From Mesorhizobium sangaii (GTDB taxonomy: Bacteria; Pseudomonadota; Alphaproteobacteria; Rhizobiales; Rhizobiaceae), in NCBI RefSeq assembly GCF_014207355.1, contig NZ_JACHEF010000001.1, positions 1,867,704-1,931,703 of the forward strand: a stretch of DNA of 64,000 nt. The letters run 5' to 3'. The translations under genes were made by a program, and so were the position numbers. Within the stretch, counting starts at the first letter, position 1, and each line of letters opens with the position of its first letter. The notes under the pieces were generated by a model. That model worked only from the letters and a program-made list of their open reading frames with translations, was not told where the DNA came from and made no database searches. Positions 47,147-54,989 of this stretch are shown piece by piece.

Positions 47147-47238
47147 CAATCGCAGGCCGAAACTCATCGCCGCAACCTGCGTTGTAAAGCCGCTTTGCGA
47201 TTGCCCGAACACCGACCCGCGTGTTAACGAGGGCTCGC

Positions 47239-47312
47239 GCGGGTATGATGTAATGGTAGCTTGTCAGCTTCCCAAGCTGAACGCGCGGGTTCGATTCCCG
47301 CTACCCGCTCCA
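47239..47312 (+). tRNA. tRNA-Gly (anticodon CCC)
   Basis: The 74-base gene has acceptor GCGGGTA/TACCCGC, an anticodon stem TCAGC/GCTGA around loop TTCCCAA (anticodon CCC), a T arm GCGGG TTCGATT CCCGC, and an encoded CCA. A tyrosine recombinase gene lies 70 bases downstream, pointing at the tRNA, so its 3' end is the probable attachment site. Confidence 0.96.
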
Positions 47313-47385
47313 GCTTACCCTACAAGGGATCGAGGTTGATCCGGCACCCTTGGCCGAGAGGCAGTTTTACAGCAGGTTTTACAGG

Positions 47386-48411
47386 CTATGTTCTCTTTCT
47401 GGCCCCGTCGAGCTTGCGGATGCGTTCCTTGATCGCTGCCTGCCTACCGACGTAACGTCGGATAATTCGCGCCACGTGCTCCTCCTCCCATGCCATCAAC
47501 TCGGCAATCTCACGCTCTGTTAGGCCGTCGACGTAGAACTTGGTCGCAGCTGTGCCTCTGAGATCGTGGAAGTGCAGGTCATCACCTTTCGGCCATGCGA
47601 TTTTCTTCGCGTCGGAGAACGAACTGGCCAGACCGTTGACAGTCCACGGGCGCTTCTTGCTACTGGTCAGAATGACAGGTGAGCGCTTCGGTATTCTTCC
47701 GAGGACGTCGCGCAGTTCCTGATACAGCGGAATGATGGCTTCGCGCTGATGTCTGCTTTTGCCGGTGGTGATGATTATGGCATCCTCGCCGACATGGGAC
47801 CAGGATAGGCGAATGAGATCGCCGACGCGAAGGCCGGTATGTGCAGCCAGGTCGACGGCGTGGGCAATCTCAGCCGAGCACGTCTTCTTCAGGTCCATGA
47901 TGTTCCCGTCTGTCCAGATAATTTCCGAGCGAGAGCCGCTGTAAAGCTGTTTGATCCCTTCGCAAGGGTTCGAGGCAATCTTGCCGAGTGGGTCGACAGC
48001 GTATGAGAGCACGCGCGAGAGCACCTGCATCCCGTAGTCGGCTGACCTGGGCGTCTCGGCGAATGCGGCTCGCCACCGACGGATGACCGGCCTGATCTTG
48101 TCCGGCCGATCGAACTGGGCGATGCGCAACTCCCCGAAATGGCCAGCGATCCGGTCGAGCCAGGGACCCCAGTTACGTCGCGTCGACTCGGCAAGCTTTC
48201 TGTAGTCAGCGCTCGCCTTGTATTGCGTGACCAACGATCGAAAGCGGTTGTTGTCAGGTGTCGTGCGACTGGCAATCGCATCATTGTAGGAGGCGAGGAA
48301 TTCCGGTGTGCCTGGCATCCCAGCAAGGCGCGGACCGCCGCGCCAGGCATACCAATAGATCCTACCCTTGGCCGTGACCCGGTGTAGGCCCTTCAATTCA
48401 AGCGTGACCAT
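47386..48411 (-). CDS. Tyrosine recombinase (integrase)
   Basis: The 341-residue integrase has an N-terminal core-binding part (FLASYNDAIASRTTPDNNRF, TRRNWGPWLDRIAGHFGEL) and a catalytic domain with Arg in AAHTGLRVGDLIRLSW, Lys in TTGKSRHQREAIIPL, HDLRGTAATKFYVDG (His-x-x-Arg) and the nucleophile Tyr in HVARIIRRYVGRQ. The ATG at 48411 gives a normal length; the open frame to 48618 adds low-complexity sequence. Its 3' end faces tRNA-Gly(CCC), the usual geometry for a tRNA-borne genomic island. It overlaps the helix-turn-helix gene upstream. Confidence 0.9.
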   Translation of the reverse strand: MVTLELKGLHRVTAKGRIYWYAWRGGPRLAGMPGTPEFLASYNDAIASRTTPDNNRFRSLVTQYKASADYRKLAESTRRNWGPWLDRIAGHFGELRIAQFDRPDKIRPVIRRWRAAFAETPRSADYGMQVLSRVLSYAVDPLGKIASNPCEGIKQLYSGSRSEIIWTDGNIMDLKKTCSAEIAHAVDLAAHTGLRVGDLIRLSWSHVGEDAIIITTGKSRHQREAIIPLYQELRDVLGRIPKRSPVILTSSKKRPWTVNGLASSFSDAKKIAWPKGDDLHFHDLRGTAATKFYVDGLTEREIAELMAWEEEHVARIIRRYVGRQAAIKERIRKLDGARKRT

Positions 48412-48706
48412 GATGCTTCGCCTCGAACGCTGCCAATTCACCGTCGAGATGATCCTCGTCGCTGACCTGAGAACGTGCTGCAAGCGTCTCGATGCCCGAC
48501 AGGGCGTCAACGGCACGATCAAGTGTCTGGACGTCCCAAACCTTCCGACCGAGAAGTTCGAACGGCCTTGGAAAGATGCCGTTGCTGACGAGCTTGTCAA
48601 AATGGGTCGGACTGACACCTACATAGGATGCGGCTTCCCTTCGGTTATAGCCACGGCGGGCTTCGAACGGCAAGGCGTGTATAAGCCCGCAGGTGATCAT
48701 CGTCAT
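48398..48706 (-). CDS. Helix-turn-helix (excisionase/AlpA-like) protein
   Basis: The 102-residue protein holds a MerR/AlpA-type winged helix: RRGYNRREAASYVGVSPTHF and DKLVSNGIFPRPFELLGRKV, then WDVQTLDRAVDAL. Such proteins direct excision or regulate integrase expression. The gene overlaps the integrase start by 14 bases, so the two are co-expressed. The start could be the ATG at 48706 or 48700. Confidence 0.75.
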   Translation of the reverse strand: MTMITCGLIHALPFEARRGYNRREAASYVGVSPTHFDKLVSNGIFPRPFELLGRKVWDVQTLDRAVDALSGIETLAARSQVSDEDHLDGELAAFEAKHHGHA

Positions 48707-48963
48707 GCAGAAAACTCCTTCTACGTGACGTTATAGCGCTATCGCCGTCAGTTTGAGAAAAAAGCTCGGTGGGCGCGCTCGCGAGAGGCCTGCAATGTAA
48801 TGGACCAGTCGCCACTAACCAGTAATTTGAAAGGGGTTCGGATGGTGCTGCGAGAGTGGTTTGAACTCTAGATGACATTATGATTTCAATGACTTACCGA
48901 TCATTTTGTAACACTGTGACGACCCTCGGGATGAGCGAAGAAACCATCCGCGAATATGCCTGT

Positions 48964-50844
48964 TCAGCCAACCTGCGTCGGCTTACCGGTTGGTTGGCAT
49001 TGGACCACCACTGACCGGTATGGTTCCAGTGTTGGTTGGTTGTGAAGTGGCTTCATCAGGTTAGCACTCTTGTCAATGACGCCTACCAACTGCGTCCCGG
49101 GGGGGACCGAAACGTTGACGGCTGCCGGTGTGAGATTTGCAACCATGACGCGGATGTATTCGCCGAAACGATAAGCAATGGCGGCAATACCCGGATGATC
49201 GACCAAAACCTCGTAGCGCTCGGCACCAGCCGCTGTCGCAAGCTCAGCGTGGACCGCCTGGAGAGGATGACGAATTCCGGTCGGGCCGAGCAAGCCGAAC
49301 GAACCGGTTGGGGACGCGATTATGAGACGATCAACGCCCGCTGCAGCAGCCTGTGCCGCGACACCCACCGTGAAAGCCGCCCCGAACAATGCACCATGGC
49401 GGGGGTCCTCGCTTGCAGCGGGTATTCGCGCTCGGGCAGGATTTGCTGCCACACTCTGCCCGTAGGGATTGTGGCGCATGCCGATCGTGCATGGTCCAAG
49501 CCAGATCGGTTTTTGTGGACTTAGCCGTCGCGCCGTGGCGATGACGGACGGATAGACGCTCAACGTTTCCATCACCGATAGATCGTCGGCCGCATGAACG
49601 ATGGCTGCGTTGCTGAAGAAGACGAAATCTGGATCACCGGCCGGCGGGTTGCGATTGAATTCCGTGAAGAAGGAAGGCGTCCCGGCTCCGATGGCAGCCT
49701 CGGTGGCCGTGTCCTTAAGCGCAGCCTCCACATCGCCGACCGGCCGTTCGCCTGTAGGCACCATGTTTGACGCCCGTGTCTTGAATTCGCGCCTTGGTGA
49801 AACCAGGATGGCGCTCGGATCGACACCGGACAAACGGATTGCATCGACGACGGACTTCGCCTCGGCCCCAGGGTCGATGGTATCAAAGATCGCCTCGATT
49901 GCTAGCCGCGCACCGATCGAAGCGGAAAAGCCGGCCGCTTTGCGCAGCATGTGCTCATCATGCCCGCGCCCACTGTCAAAGCGGACAATGACTTCCTGTG
50001 CCGGGCCAAGCTGGGATGCTGCGGCCACGGCTGCGGGCAGATCATCTGGATCGAGAAAGAGGGCCATGGACGGCATCCGTCCAGCAGGTCCACCTAGCGT
50101 CAGTGTCGCCCTGTCGGCGGCTCGGGGTCGAGACGCCGATGACTTGGCCTCGATGGAGACAACGACCCGCTGGGTGTCCTTCGAACCCTTGGCGATAACA
50201 TAAGGGCGGGGTTTCGTCAGCGGGCGGACATATGTCTTGAACGACGCGTCGGTCCAGTTGCGCTGGTCCTCCATCTCGAAAGCGTCGCCTTGCATGGCGA
50301 CGGTGCAGATCATTCCAGGCTCCGGCTCGTGGGTGAGCGCGGATATGTCAAAGGCCGGCTGGTCCGGGCTGATCGTCTCGGGGAAAGTCGTCTCCTCGAT
50401 CTCGCCGCCGCTGTGTCGGATGGTTAGCCGTGCGCCCGCAGCTTCCGATGGATGCAGGACGACGAATCCCGTGCGATTGGTCGGGAAGTCGGCGAGGGCA
50501 ACGCCTTCCGCCTCAAGGATCAGCATGCCGGAGGCTTTGCCGACAATTTTCATCCGGTAGGAAAAGCTCACCTGCGGACCAACGCAAAGTCCTTCATAGC
50601 TGACCTCGAATGCAGCCTCGCCTTCCCAAATCTGAAGGTTTGAAAGCTCGGCCTTGTAGGTTCCCCAGGACGCGTCGCGCGCCAGATAGTTGATCGCGCG
50701 CACCGCTTCCACACCGGCGAAGCGAATGGTGCGCAGGTTGCCGTCTTCGAGGATGGCCGACAGCGGTCCCGCGGTGAGGATCCGGCGCTCGGCAACCGCC
50801 TGGTCCGTGCCGAACAGATCGAAATCGCTGACGTTGCCGGTCAA
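48964..50844 (-). CDS. apnL: D-apionate lactonase-like protein
   Basis: The 626-residue protein resembles ApnL, which hydrolyses D-apionolactone to D-apionate. The N-terminal beta-rich region (residues to about 270) has GNLRTIRFAGVEAVRAINYL, ASWGTYKAELSNLQIWEGEA and GRTGF-like NRTGFVVLHPSEAAGA. A TIM-barrel middle has ALFLDPDDLPAAVAAASQL and PIWLGPCTIGMRHNPYGQSV. A small beta domain closes it (MVANLTPAAVNVSVPPGTQL). A TTG start at 50844 overlaps the upstream ABM gene stop. It is the last gene of an eleven-gene operon that also has a D-apiose-dehydrogenase-like gene. Assignment is from recognition of the family, not from a search. Confidence 0.7.
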   Translation of the reverse strand: MTGNVSDFDLFGTDQAVAERRILTAGPLSAILEDGNLRTIRFAGVEAVRAINYLARDASWGTYKAELSNLQIWEGEAAFEVSYEGLCVGPQVSFSYRMKIVGKASGMLILEAEGVALADFPTNRTGFVVLHPSEAAGARLTIRHSGGEIEETTFPETISPDQPAFDISALTHEPEPGMICTVAMQGDAFEMEDQRNWTDASFKTYVRPLTKPRPYVIAKGSKDTQRVVVSIEAKSSASRPRAADRATLTLGGPAGRMPSMALFLDPDDLPAAVAAASQLGPAQEVIVRFDSGRGHDEHMLRKAAGFSASIGARLAIEAIFDTIDPGAEAKSVVDAIRLSGVDPSAILVSPRREFKTRASNMVPTGERPVGDVEAALKDTATEAAIGAGTPSFFTEFNRNPPAGDPDFVFFSNAAIVHAADDLSVMETLSVYPSVIATARRLSPQKPIWLGPCTIGMRHNPYGQSVAANPARARIPAASEDPRHGALFGAAFTVGVAAQAAAAGVDRLIIASPTGSFGLLGPTGIRHPLQAVHAELATAAGAERYEVLVDHPGIAAIAYRFGEYIRVMVANLTPAAVNVSVPPGTQLVGVIDKSANLMKPLHNQPTLEPYRSVVVQCQPTGKPTQVG

Positions 50845-51212
50845 GTCGATTCCCTAATCTTCGCGTTCTCTTGGACCGCATAGGCGAGAACCGTCTTGCT
50901 GATGACAAGGTCGCGCGAACGCTGGTCGAATTGCAGGAAATGCTCCGAGGCGAGGTGCAGGTCGAAGGCAGCGCGATCCGTGTAGATCTCGTAGAGGAAG
51001 ACATGAGTGGCAGTTGCCGGGTCCGCCGGCGTCAGCACGTCGAAGCGAAGGCAATCCGCCTCGAGTTTGACGGAGAGCGCCGCATTCTCAGCAACCAGCC
51101 GATGGAATTCCGGAAATGCGCCCTCAAGAAGTTCGAATGCCACGGTGATCGCAAAGGCAGCGCCCGCCCTTCCCTTCCCGCGTCCTGGCGTCTTTTCCCG
51201 CCCCGTCGTCAT
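50841..51212 (-). CDS. ABM-domain (antibiotic biosynthesis monooxygenase-like) protein
   Basis: The 123-residue protein has a 20-residue basic head and a ferredoxin-like ABM domain: FAITVAFELLEGAFPEFHRL, CLRFDVLTPADPATATHVFL, YEIYTDRAAFDLHLASEHF. Relatives include quinol monooxygenases and LsrG-type isomerases of sugar phosphates. The ATG at 51212 overlaps the oxidoreductase stop (ATGA), so it is translated with it. In this operon an isomerase or small oxygenase role on a sugar-acid intermediate is plausible but unproved. Confidence 0.75.
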   Translation of the reverse strand: MTTGREKTPGRGKGRAGAAFAITVAFELLEGAFPEFHRLVAENAALSVKLEADCLRFDVLTPADPATATHVFLYEIYTDRAAFDLHLASEHFLQFDQRSRDLVISKTVLAYAVQENAKIREST

Positions 51213-52288
51213 TGCGCCCTCCGGCCCTTTGAGGCGACGCTGGGACTTCCTTCCCACAGCGTCGGAACGATCGCCCGGTGTTCCTCCGCCGCGCGGTATG
51301 CGGCGTCAACCAGAGCGTAAGTCCTGAGGTTGTCGCTTCCCGACGTCTCGGCGGGCACGCCGCGCTGGAGACAATCGAGAAAATGGCGGCAGGCAACGAA
51401 CGCGCCCTCTTGCGCGACGTGCCAGCGATCGCTGGTCCACGAGCGCAGCGGTGAGCCAATGTCTTCCTCGGTCGTCGTCCCATTGCTGGTAACCCGCATG
51501 CGCGAACCCGGGAGAACGATGATTGACCCGTTATCGCCCTCGATCTCGACCAGCGTTTCGGGGAACGGATCGGGGTCGCGTCGCGCCTCGTATGTGCATT
51601 CGACGACGCTGACGGCGCCACTGCGATGACGCAGGAGCATCGTCGCCGTGTCCTCGGCCCGCACCTTGGGATTGCGCCGCTGAGTCTCGCATGAGATGCG
51701 CCCGACCTCGCCCAGAAAGAAGCGTGCGAGGTCGAGCACGTGGATGCCGACATCGGCAATCGCCAAGCGTTCCTCGTCATAGAAATAGGGCTGCGTGCGA
51801 TAGACATCGAAGCCGGTGCGAAACATTATCCGAGCCCAGCTCGGCGTGCCGATTGCGCCGCTGTCGATGACGCGGCGGACATGCCGCATCGGCGTCTGGA
51901 AGCGAAAGTTCTCGTGAACCGCTAGCCAAACGCCTGCCTTGTCGGCCGCCTCGACGATGGCAACGCAGTCTTCCCAGCTCAGAGCGAACGGTTTTTGCAC
52001 GATGGTGGCGACGCCTTTCGCTATCGCCAATTCGCAGAGCGCCCTATGCGTGTCGTGGCGGGTGACGATATCGACCGCATCAAGCCTTTCGACCGCAAGC
52101 AAGGCGGCGGCCTCCGTGTAGAACGGGACGTCGAAAGCACGGCCGGCCGCTTCGGCCTTGCCGGCATCGACATCGCAGACGGCGGCAAGCATTACGCCTT
52201 CGCTCGCAAGATCCTTCCACGAATGCAGATGGTTCTGCGCGTAGAAGCCACAGCCGATTACTCCAATGCGGATCGCACCCGACGCCAT
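51209..52288 (-). CDS. apsD: Gfo/Idh/MocA oxidoreductase, D-apiose dehydrogenase-like
   Basis: The 359-residue NAD-dependent enzyme starts RIGVIGCGFYAQNHLHSW (nucleotide loop) and has the catalytic-lysine motif TIVQKPFALSWEDCVA. Segments WLAVHENFRFQTPMRHVRRV, GAIGTPSWARIMF, IADVGIHVLDLARFFLGEVG and ETSGSDNLRTYALVDAAYRA match the D-apiose dehydrogenase subgroup as I recall it. It would oxidise D-apiose to D-apionolactone, the substrate expected for the lactonase two genes downstream. Other sugars are possible in this broad family. It sits four bases from the FAH gene and overlaps the ABM gene. Confidence 0.75.
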   Translation of the reverse strand: MASGAIRIGVIGCGFYAQNHLHSWKDLASEGVMLAAVCDVDAGKAEAAGRAFDVPFYTEAAALLAVERLDAVDIVTRHDTHRALCELAIAKGVATIVQKPFALSWEDCVAIVEAADKAGVWLAVHENFRFQTPMRHVRRVIDSGAIGTPSWARIMFRTGFDVYRTQPYFYDEERLAIADVGIHVLDLARFFLGEVGRISCETQRRNPKVRAEDTATMLLRHRSGAVSVVECTYEARRDPDPFPETLVEIEGDNGSIIVLPGSRMRVTSNGTTTEEDIGSPLRSWTSDRWHVAQEGAFVACRHFLDCLQRGVPAETSGSDNLRTYALVDAAYRAAEEHRAIVPTLWEGSPSVASKGRRAQ

Positions 52289-52291
52289 TTC

Positions 52292-53146
52292 CTACCCCGC
52301 AACGATCGGGGTTCTGAGGATGCCGATGCCCTCGGCTTCGATCTCGACGACATCACCAGCCTTCATGAAGATCGGCGGCTTCTGGAAAATGCCGACGCCG
52401 GCCGGCGTTCCCGTCGATACCATGTCGCCGGGTTCGAGCGGAATATATTGCGACAGGAAGGAAATCAACACTGGCAGCGAAAACAGCCAGTCCGAGGTGC
52501 TGCCATCCTGCAGCGTCTTGCCATTTAGCCGCGTCTTCAGTGCGACATTGTCGGGATGCGGCATCGCGTCAGCCGTCACGATGCAGGGACCGATCGGAGA
52601 GAAGCCGGCAAAGTTCTTGCCGATGGTGATCTGATTGTCCTTGAACTGCACATCGCGCGCCGAAATGTCGTTGAGCAGCGTGTAGCCGAAGATCGCCGGC
52701 ATCACGTCGGCTTCCTTGGCCCTGTGCAGCTTTCGTCCTATGACGGCGGAGAACTCCACCTCGTAATCCATCTGCTCGGTTCTATCAGGCTTTTCGACCG
52801 GCACGTCGGGCCCAACCACTGACGTTGGCAGCTTGGTGAAAAAGAATGGCTCGGTCGGCATTTTCGCGTTGGGGTTTTCCTCGGCGTGGCCCTTGTAGTT
52901 GATACCGGAGCAGAGAACCTTGCTCGGCCGGATCGGCGCTTCGAGCGTCACCTCGGTCAACGCATAGCGCGGCGCCTTGGCGACACCACCGCGGATTTGA
53001 TCCAGCATCTTTTTGCCGCCAAGCACGATCTCCATCACACTGCCGGCGATGCCGGCCTCTGTCAGGCACGCGACCTGATCGCCGTCGAGCACGCCGGCAT
53101 GATGGACATGGCGTCCCTTGCGATGGGAGAAAGTAACGAGCTTCAT
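52292..53146 (-). CDS. Fumarylacetoacetate hydrolase family protein
   Basis: The 284-residue protein has the FAH fold: PSKVLCSGINYKGHAEENPN, metal ligands in MDYEVEFSAVIGRKL (two Glu) and GYTLLNDISARDVQ (Asp), then FAGFSPIGPCIVTADAM and PGDMVSTGTPAGVGIFQKPP. The family hydrolyses C-C bonds in 2-oxo acids or dehydrates or decarboxylates sugar acids (for example L-2,4-diketo-3-deoxyrhamnonate hydrolase). In this operon it probably cleaves an oxidised sugar-acid intermediate. It starts just after the ADH stop. Confidence 0.9.
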   Translation of the reverse strand: MKLVTFSHRKGRHVHHAGVLDGDQVACLTEAGIAGSVMEIVLGGKKMLDQIRGGVAKAPRYALTEVTLEAPIRPSKVLCSGINYKGHAEENPNAKMPTEPFFFTKLPTSVVGPDVPVEKPDRTEQMDYEVEFSAVIGRKLHRAKEADVMPAIFGYTLLNDISARDVQFKDNQITIGKNFAGFSPIGPCIVTADAMPHPDNVALKTRLNGKTLQDGSTSDWLFSLPVLISFLSQYIPLEPGDMVSTGTPAGVGIFQKPPIFMKAGDVVEIEAEGIGILRTPIVAG

Positions 53147-54163
53147 CTAATCCTCCGGAATGAATACGGCCTTGTGCAGGGCCATTGGATTTTCTGCGAG
53201 TTTCTGGAAGACGTCGGGCGCTTCGCCGAGTGCGAAAGAACTTGCGATCTTCGGGTAATGGATCTTGCCGGTGGCGAGCAGGGCCAAGGCCTCGGGAAAA
53301 CAGTCGACCGATGCACGCGAGCCGAGGATCGTCACCTCCTTGCGGGTGAAGTCCAGGCCGGGGAAGGTGATACCCTGGCCCTTCTTGACCAGGCCGAGGA
53401 TGACGATGCGTCCGCCGGCGGTGACGAGATCAATGGTCTGTTCCATCGCCGGCGCGGCTCCCGTCGCTTCCATGACTACGGGCATGCCTTCGCCATTGGT
53501 GATTTCGCGCACACGTTCCAGAAGGCCGGCGCCACCGGCGACCGGTATGGCGCCGAGGTCGGCGGCGGTGGACAGGCGCTCGGCGGAGAGATCGGTGGCG
53601 TAGACCTTTGCGCCTGCGGCGCGAGCCACTTCGACGATCGCTAGCCCGATCGGCCCGGCGCCAAGCACCAGCAAGTTATCTTCGGCGGTGACCATGCCGC
53701 GGCGGCAGCCCTGGACGCCGATGGCCACCGGTTCTGCGAAAGCCGCCTCGAAGTCGGTGAGCGTCTCCGGCACGACGTTGAGATTCCGGACCGGCGCCGT
53801 GACGAAATCGGCGAAGCCGCCCTCGCGATGAACACCGACAATGGTGAGGTTGGCGCAGCAGTTCCGTTTGCCGATCCGGCAGGGATAGCAGTGCCCGCAG
53901 CCGATGAATGGGTCGACGACTACACGTGTGCCGATTGCCGGACCGGCGGTGTCGGGACCATAGGCTTCGACGACACCGGCGATCTCGTGACAGCCGATAC
54001 GGGGATAGGTCACGTAGGGGTTCTTGCCTGTGTAGATGTAAAGATCGCCGGCGCACAGGCCTGCAGCTTTGACTCGAACCAGCACCTCTCCCATTCGTGG
54101 CTGCGGCTTCGGCGCCTCGGCCATGCGAATGGAAAAGGGTGCGTCAAAGATTGCTGCACGCAT
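53147..54163 (-). CDS. Zinc-dependent medium-chain alcohol/polyol dehydrogenase
   Basis: The 338-residue MDR enzyme has catalytic zinc residues in AAGLCAGDLYIYTG (Cys) and RIGCHEIAGVV (His-Glu), a structural zinc cluster CGHCYPCRIGKRNCC, and the cofactor loop LLVLGAGPIGLAIVEVARA. It resembles sorbitol, threonine or L-galactonate dehydrogenases. The ATG at 54163 comes four bases after the stop of the MBL-fold gene. It would oxidise an alcohol group of the operon's sugar substrate. Confidence 0.9.
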   Translation of the reverse strand: MRAAIFDAPFSIRMAEAPKPQPRMGEVLVRVKAAGLCAGDLYIYTGKNPYVTYPRIGCHEIAGVVEAYGPDTAGPAIGTRVVVDPFIGCGHCYPCRIGKRNCCANLTIVGVHREGGFADFVTAPVRNLNVVPETLTDFEAAFAEPVAIGVQGCRRGMVTAEDNLLVLGAGPIGLAIVEVARAAGAKVYATDLSAERLSTAADLGAIPVAGGAGLLERVREITNGEGMPVVMEATGAAPAMEQTIDLVTAGGRIVILGLVKKGQGITFPGLDFTRKEVTILGSRASVDCFPEALALLATGKIHYPKIASSFALGEAPDVFQKLAENPMALHKAVFIPED

Positions 54164-54167
54164 CGCG

Positions 54168-54989
54168 TCAGGCCGCCTTGGCCGGACCAAGAACCTTGCC
54201 GTCGCGGTCGAATTCGATCCAGTCGCCGGCACGCAGCAGATAGGGATCGGCAATGGCTTCGCCGCGCGCCTTCGCTTCCCGGTGGTGCTTCATGTATTCG
54301 GCGACATCCTTATCACCATCGAGTTTGATGTAATGGCAGGGCAGCACTGTCTCGAGGCCGAGCCATTGCGTGGCGAGCACGCCTTCATACGGGCTCATCT
54401 CGCCGGTCAGCATTTCGCCAGGCATCGGGTTGAGATGCAGGATTTCCTGCGGGTTGGCGATGCCGATGCAGCCGACATTCGGCTTGTAGAGCTCACCCTG
54501 CAGTTTGAGGTCGGAGAAGATGGCTGTGTCGCCATAGTGGTAGAAGCGCAGATTATTGTCTGCATAGACGATGAAAGCCATCGGCACACCGGAAATGAAG
54601 GAGTTGTCCTTTAGCCTGATCTGCGACCAGTGATGGCACTCGAGCGGCTGGATCTCGATGCCCGCCACCTTCACCCTTATGCCCCAGGTGGTGGCGCGGA
54701 TCTGGCCGGCTGGAATGCCGCGGTCCATCAGCCAGGCTTTGACCTCGCCGCCGCAAACGACCGGACAGCCATATTTCGCGGCGATCTTGTCGGTGTCGCC
54801 GAGATGGTCGAAGGCGGCATGGCTGACGATGACGAGATCGACACGATCGAATTCGGTCGATTTTGTTGCCGCGCCCGGATTCTGATCCAGGAACGGATCG
54901 CACAAGATGCGCAATCCGTCGCGCGTAAGGATTTCGTAGGCGGCAACGCCGTGAAAACGCATGCGGGTGGTGGGGAAAGTCATGGTCAA
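54168..54989 (-). CDS. Metallo-beta-lactamase-fold hydrolase (UlaG-like lactonase) with altered metal site
   Basis: The 273-residue protein has the metallo-hydrolase fold and resembles UlaG-type lactonases: MRFHGVAAYEILTRDGLRIL, CDPFLDQNPGA, VIVSHAAFDHLGDTDKIA, IQPLECHHWSQIRLKD, FYHYGDTAIFSDLKL and LPCHYIKLDGDKDVAEY. The canonical HxHxDH is HAAFDH here (residues 57-62), so the second histidine is Ala59. Other ligands (His in ECHHW, Asp in YGDTA, His in PCHYI) remain. A lactone ring-opening step in the sugar pathway is plausible. The start overlaps the P450 stop by four bases. Confidence 0.8.
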   Translation of the reverse strand: MTMTFPTTRMRFHGVAAYEILTRDGLRILCDPFLDQNPGAATKSTEFDRVDLVIVSHAAFDHLGDTDKIAAKYGCPVVCGGEVKAWLMDRGIPAGQIRATTWGIRVKVAGIEIQPLECHHWSQIRLKDNSFISGVPMAFIVYADNNLRFYHYGDTAIFSDLKLQGELYKPNVGCIGIANPQEILHLNPMPGEMLTGEMSPYEGVLATQWLGLETVLPCHYIKLDGDKDVAEYMKHHREAKARGEAIADPYLLRAGDWIEFDRDGKVLGPAKAA

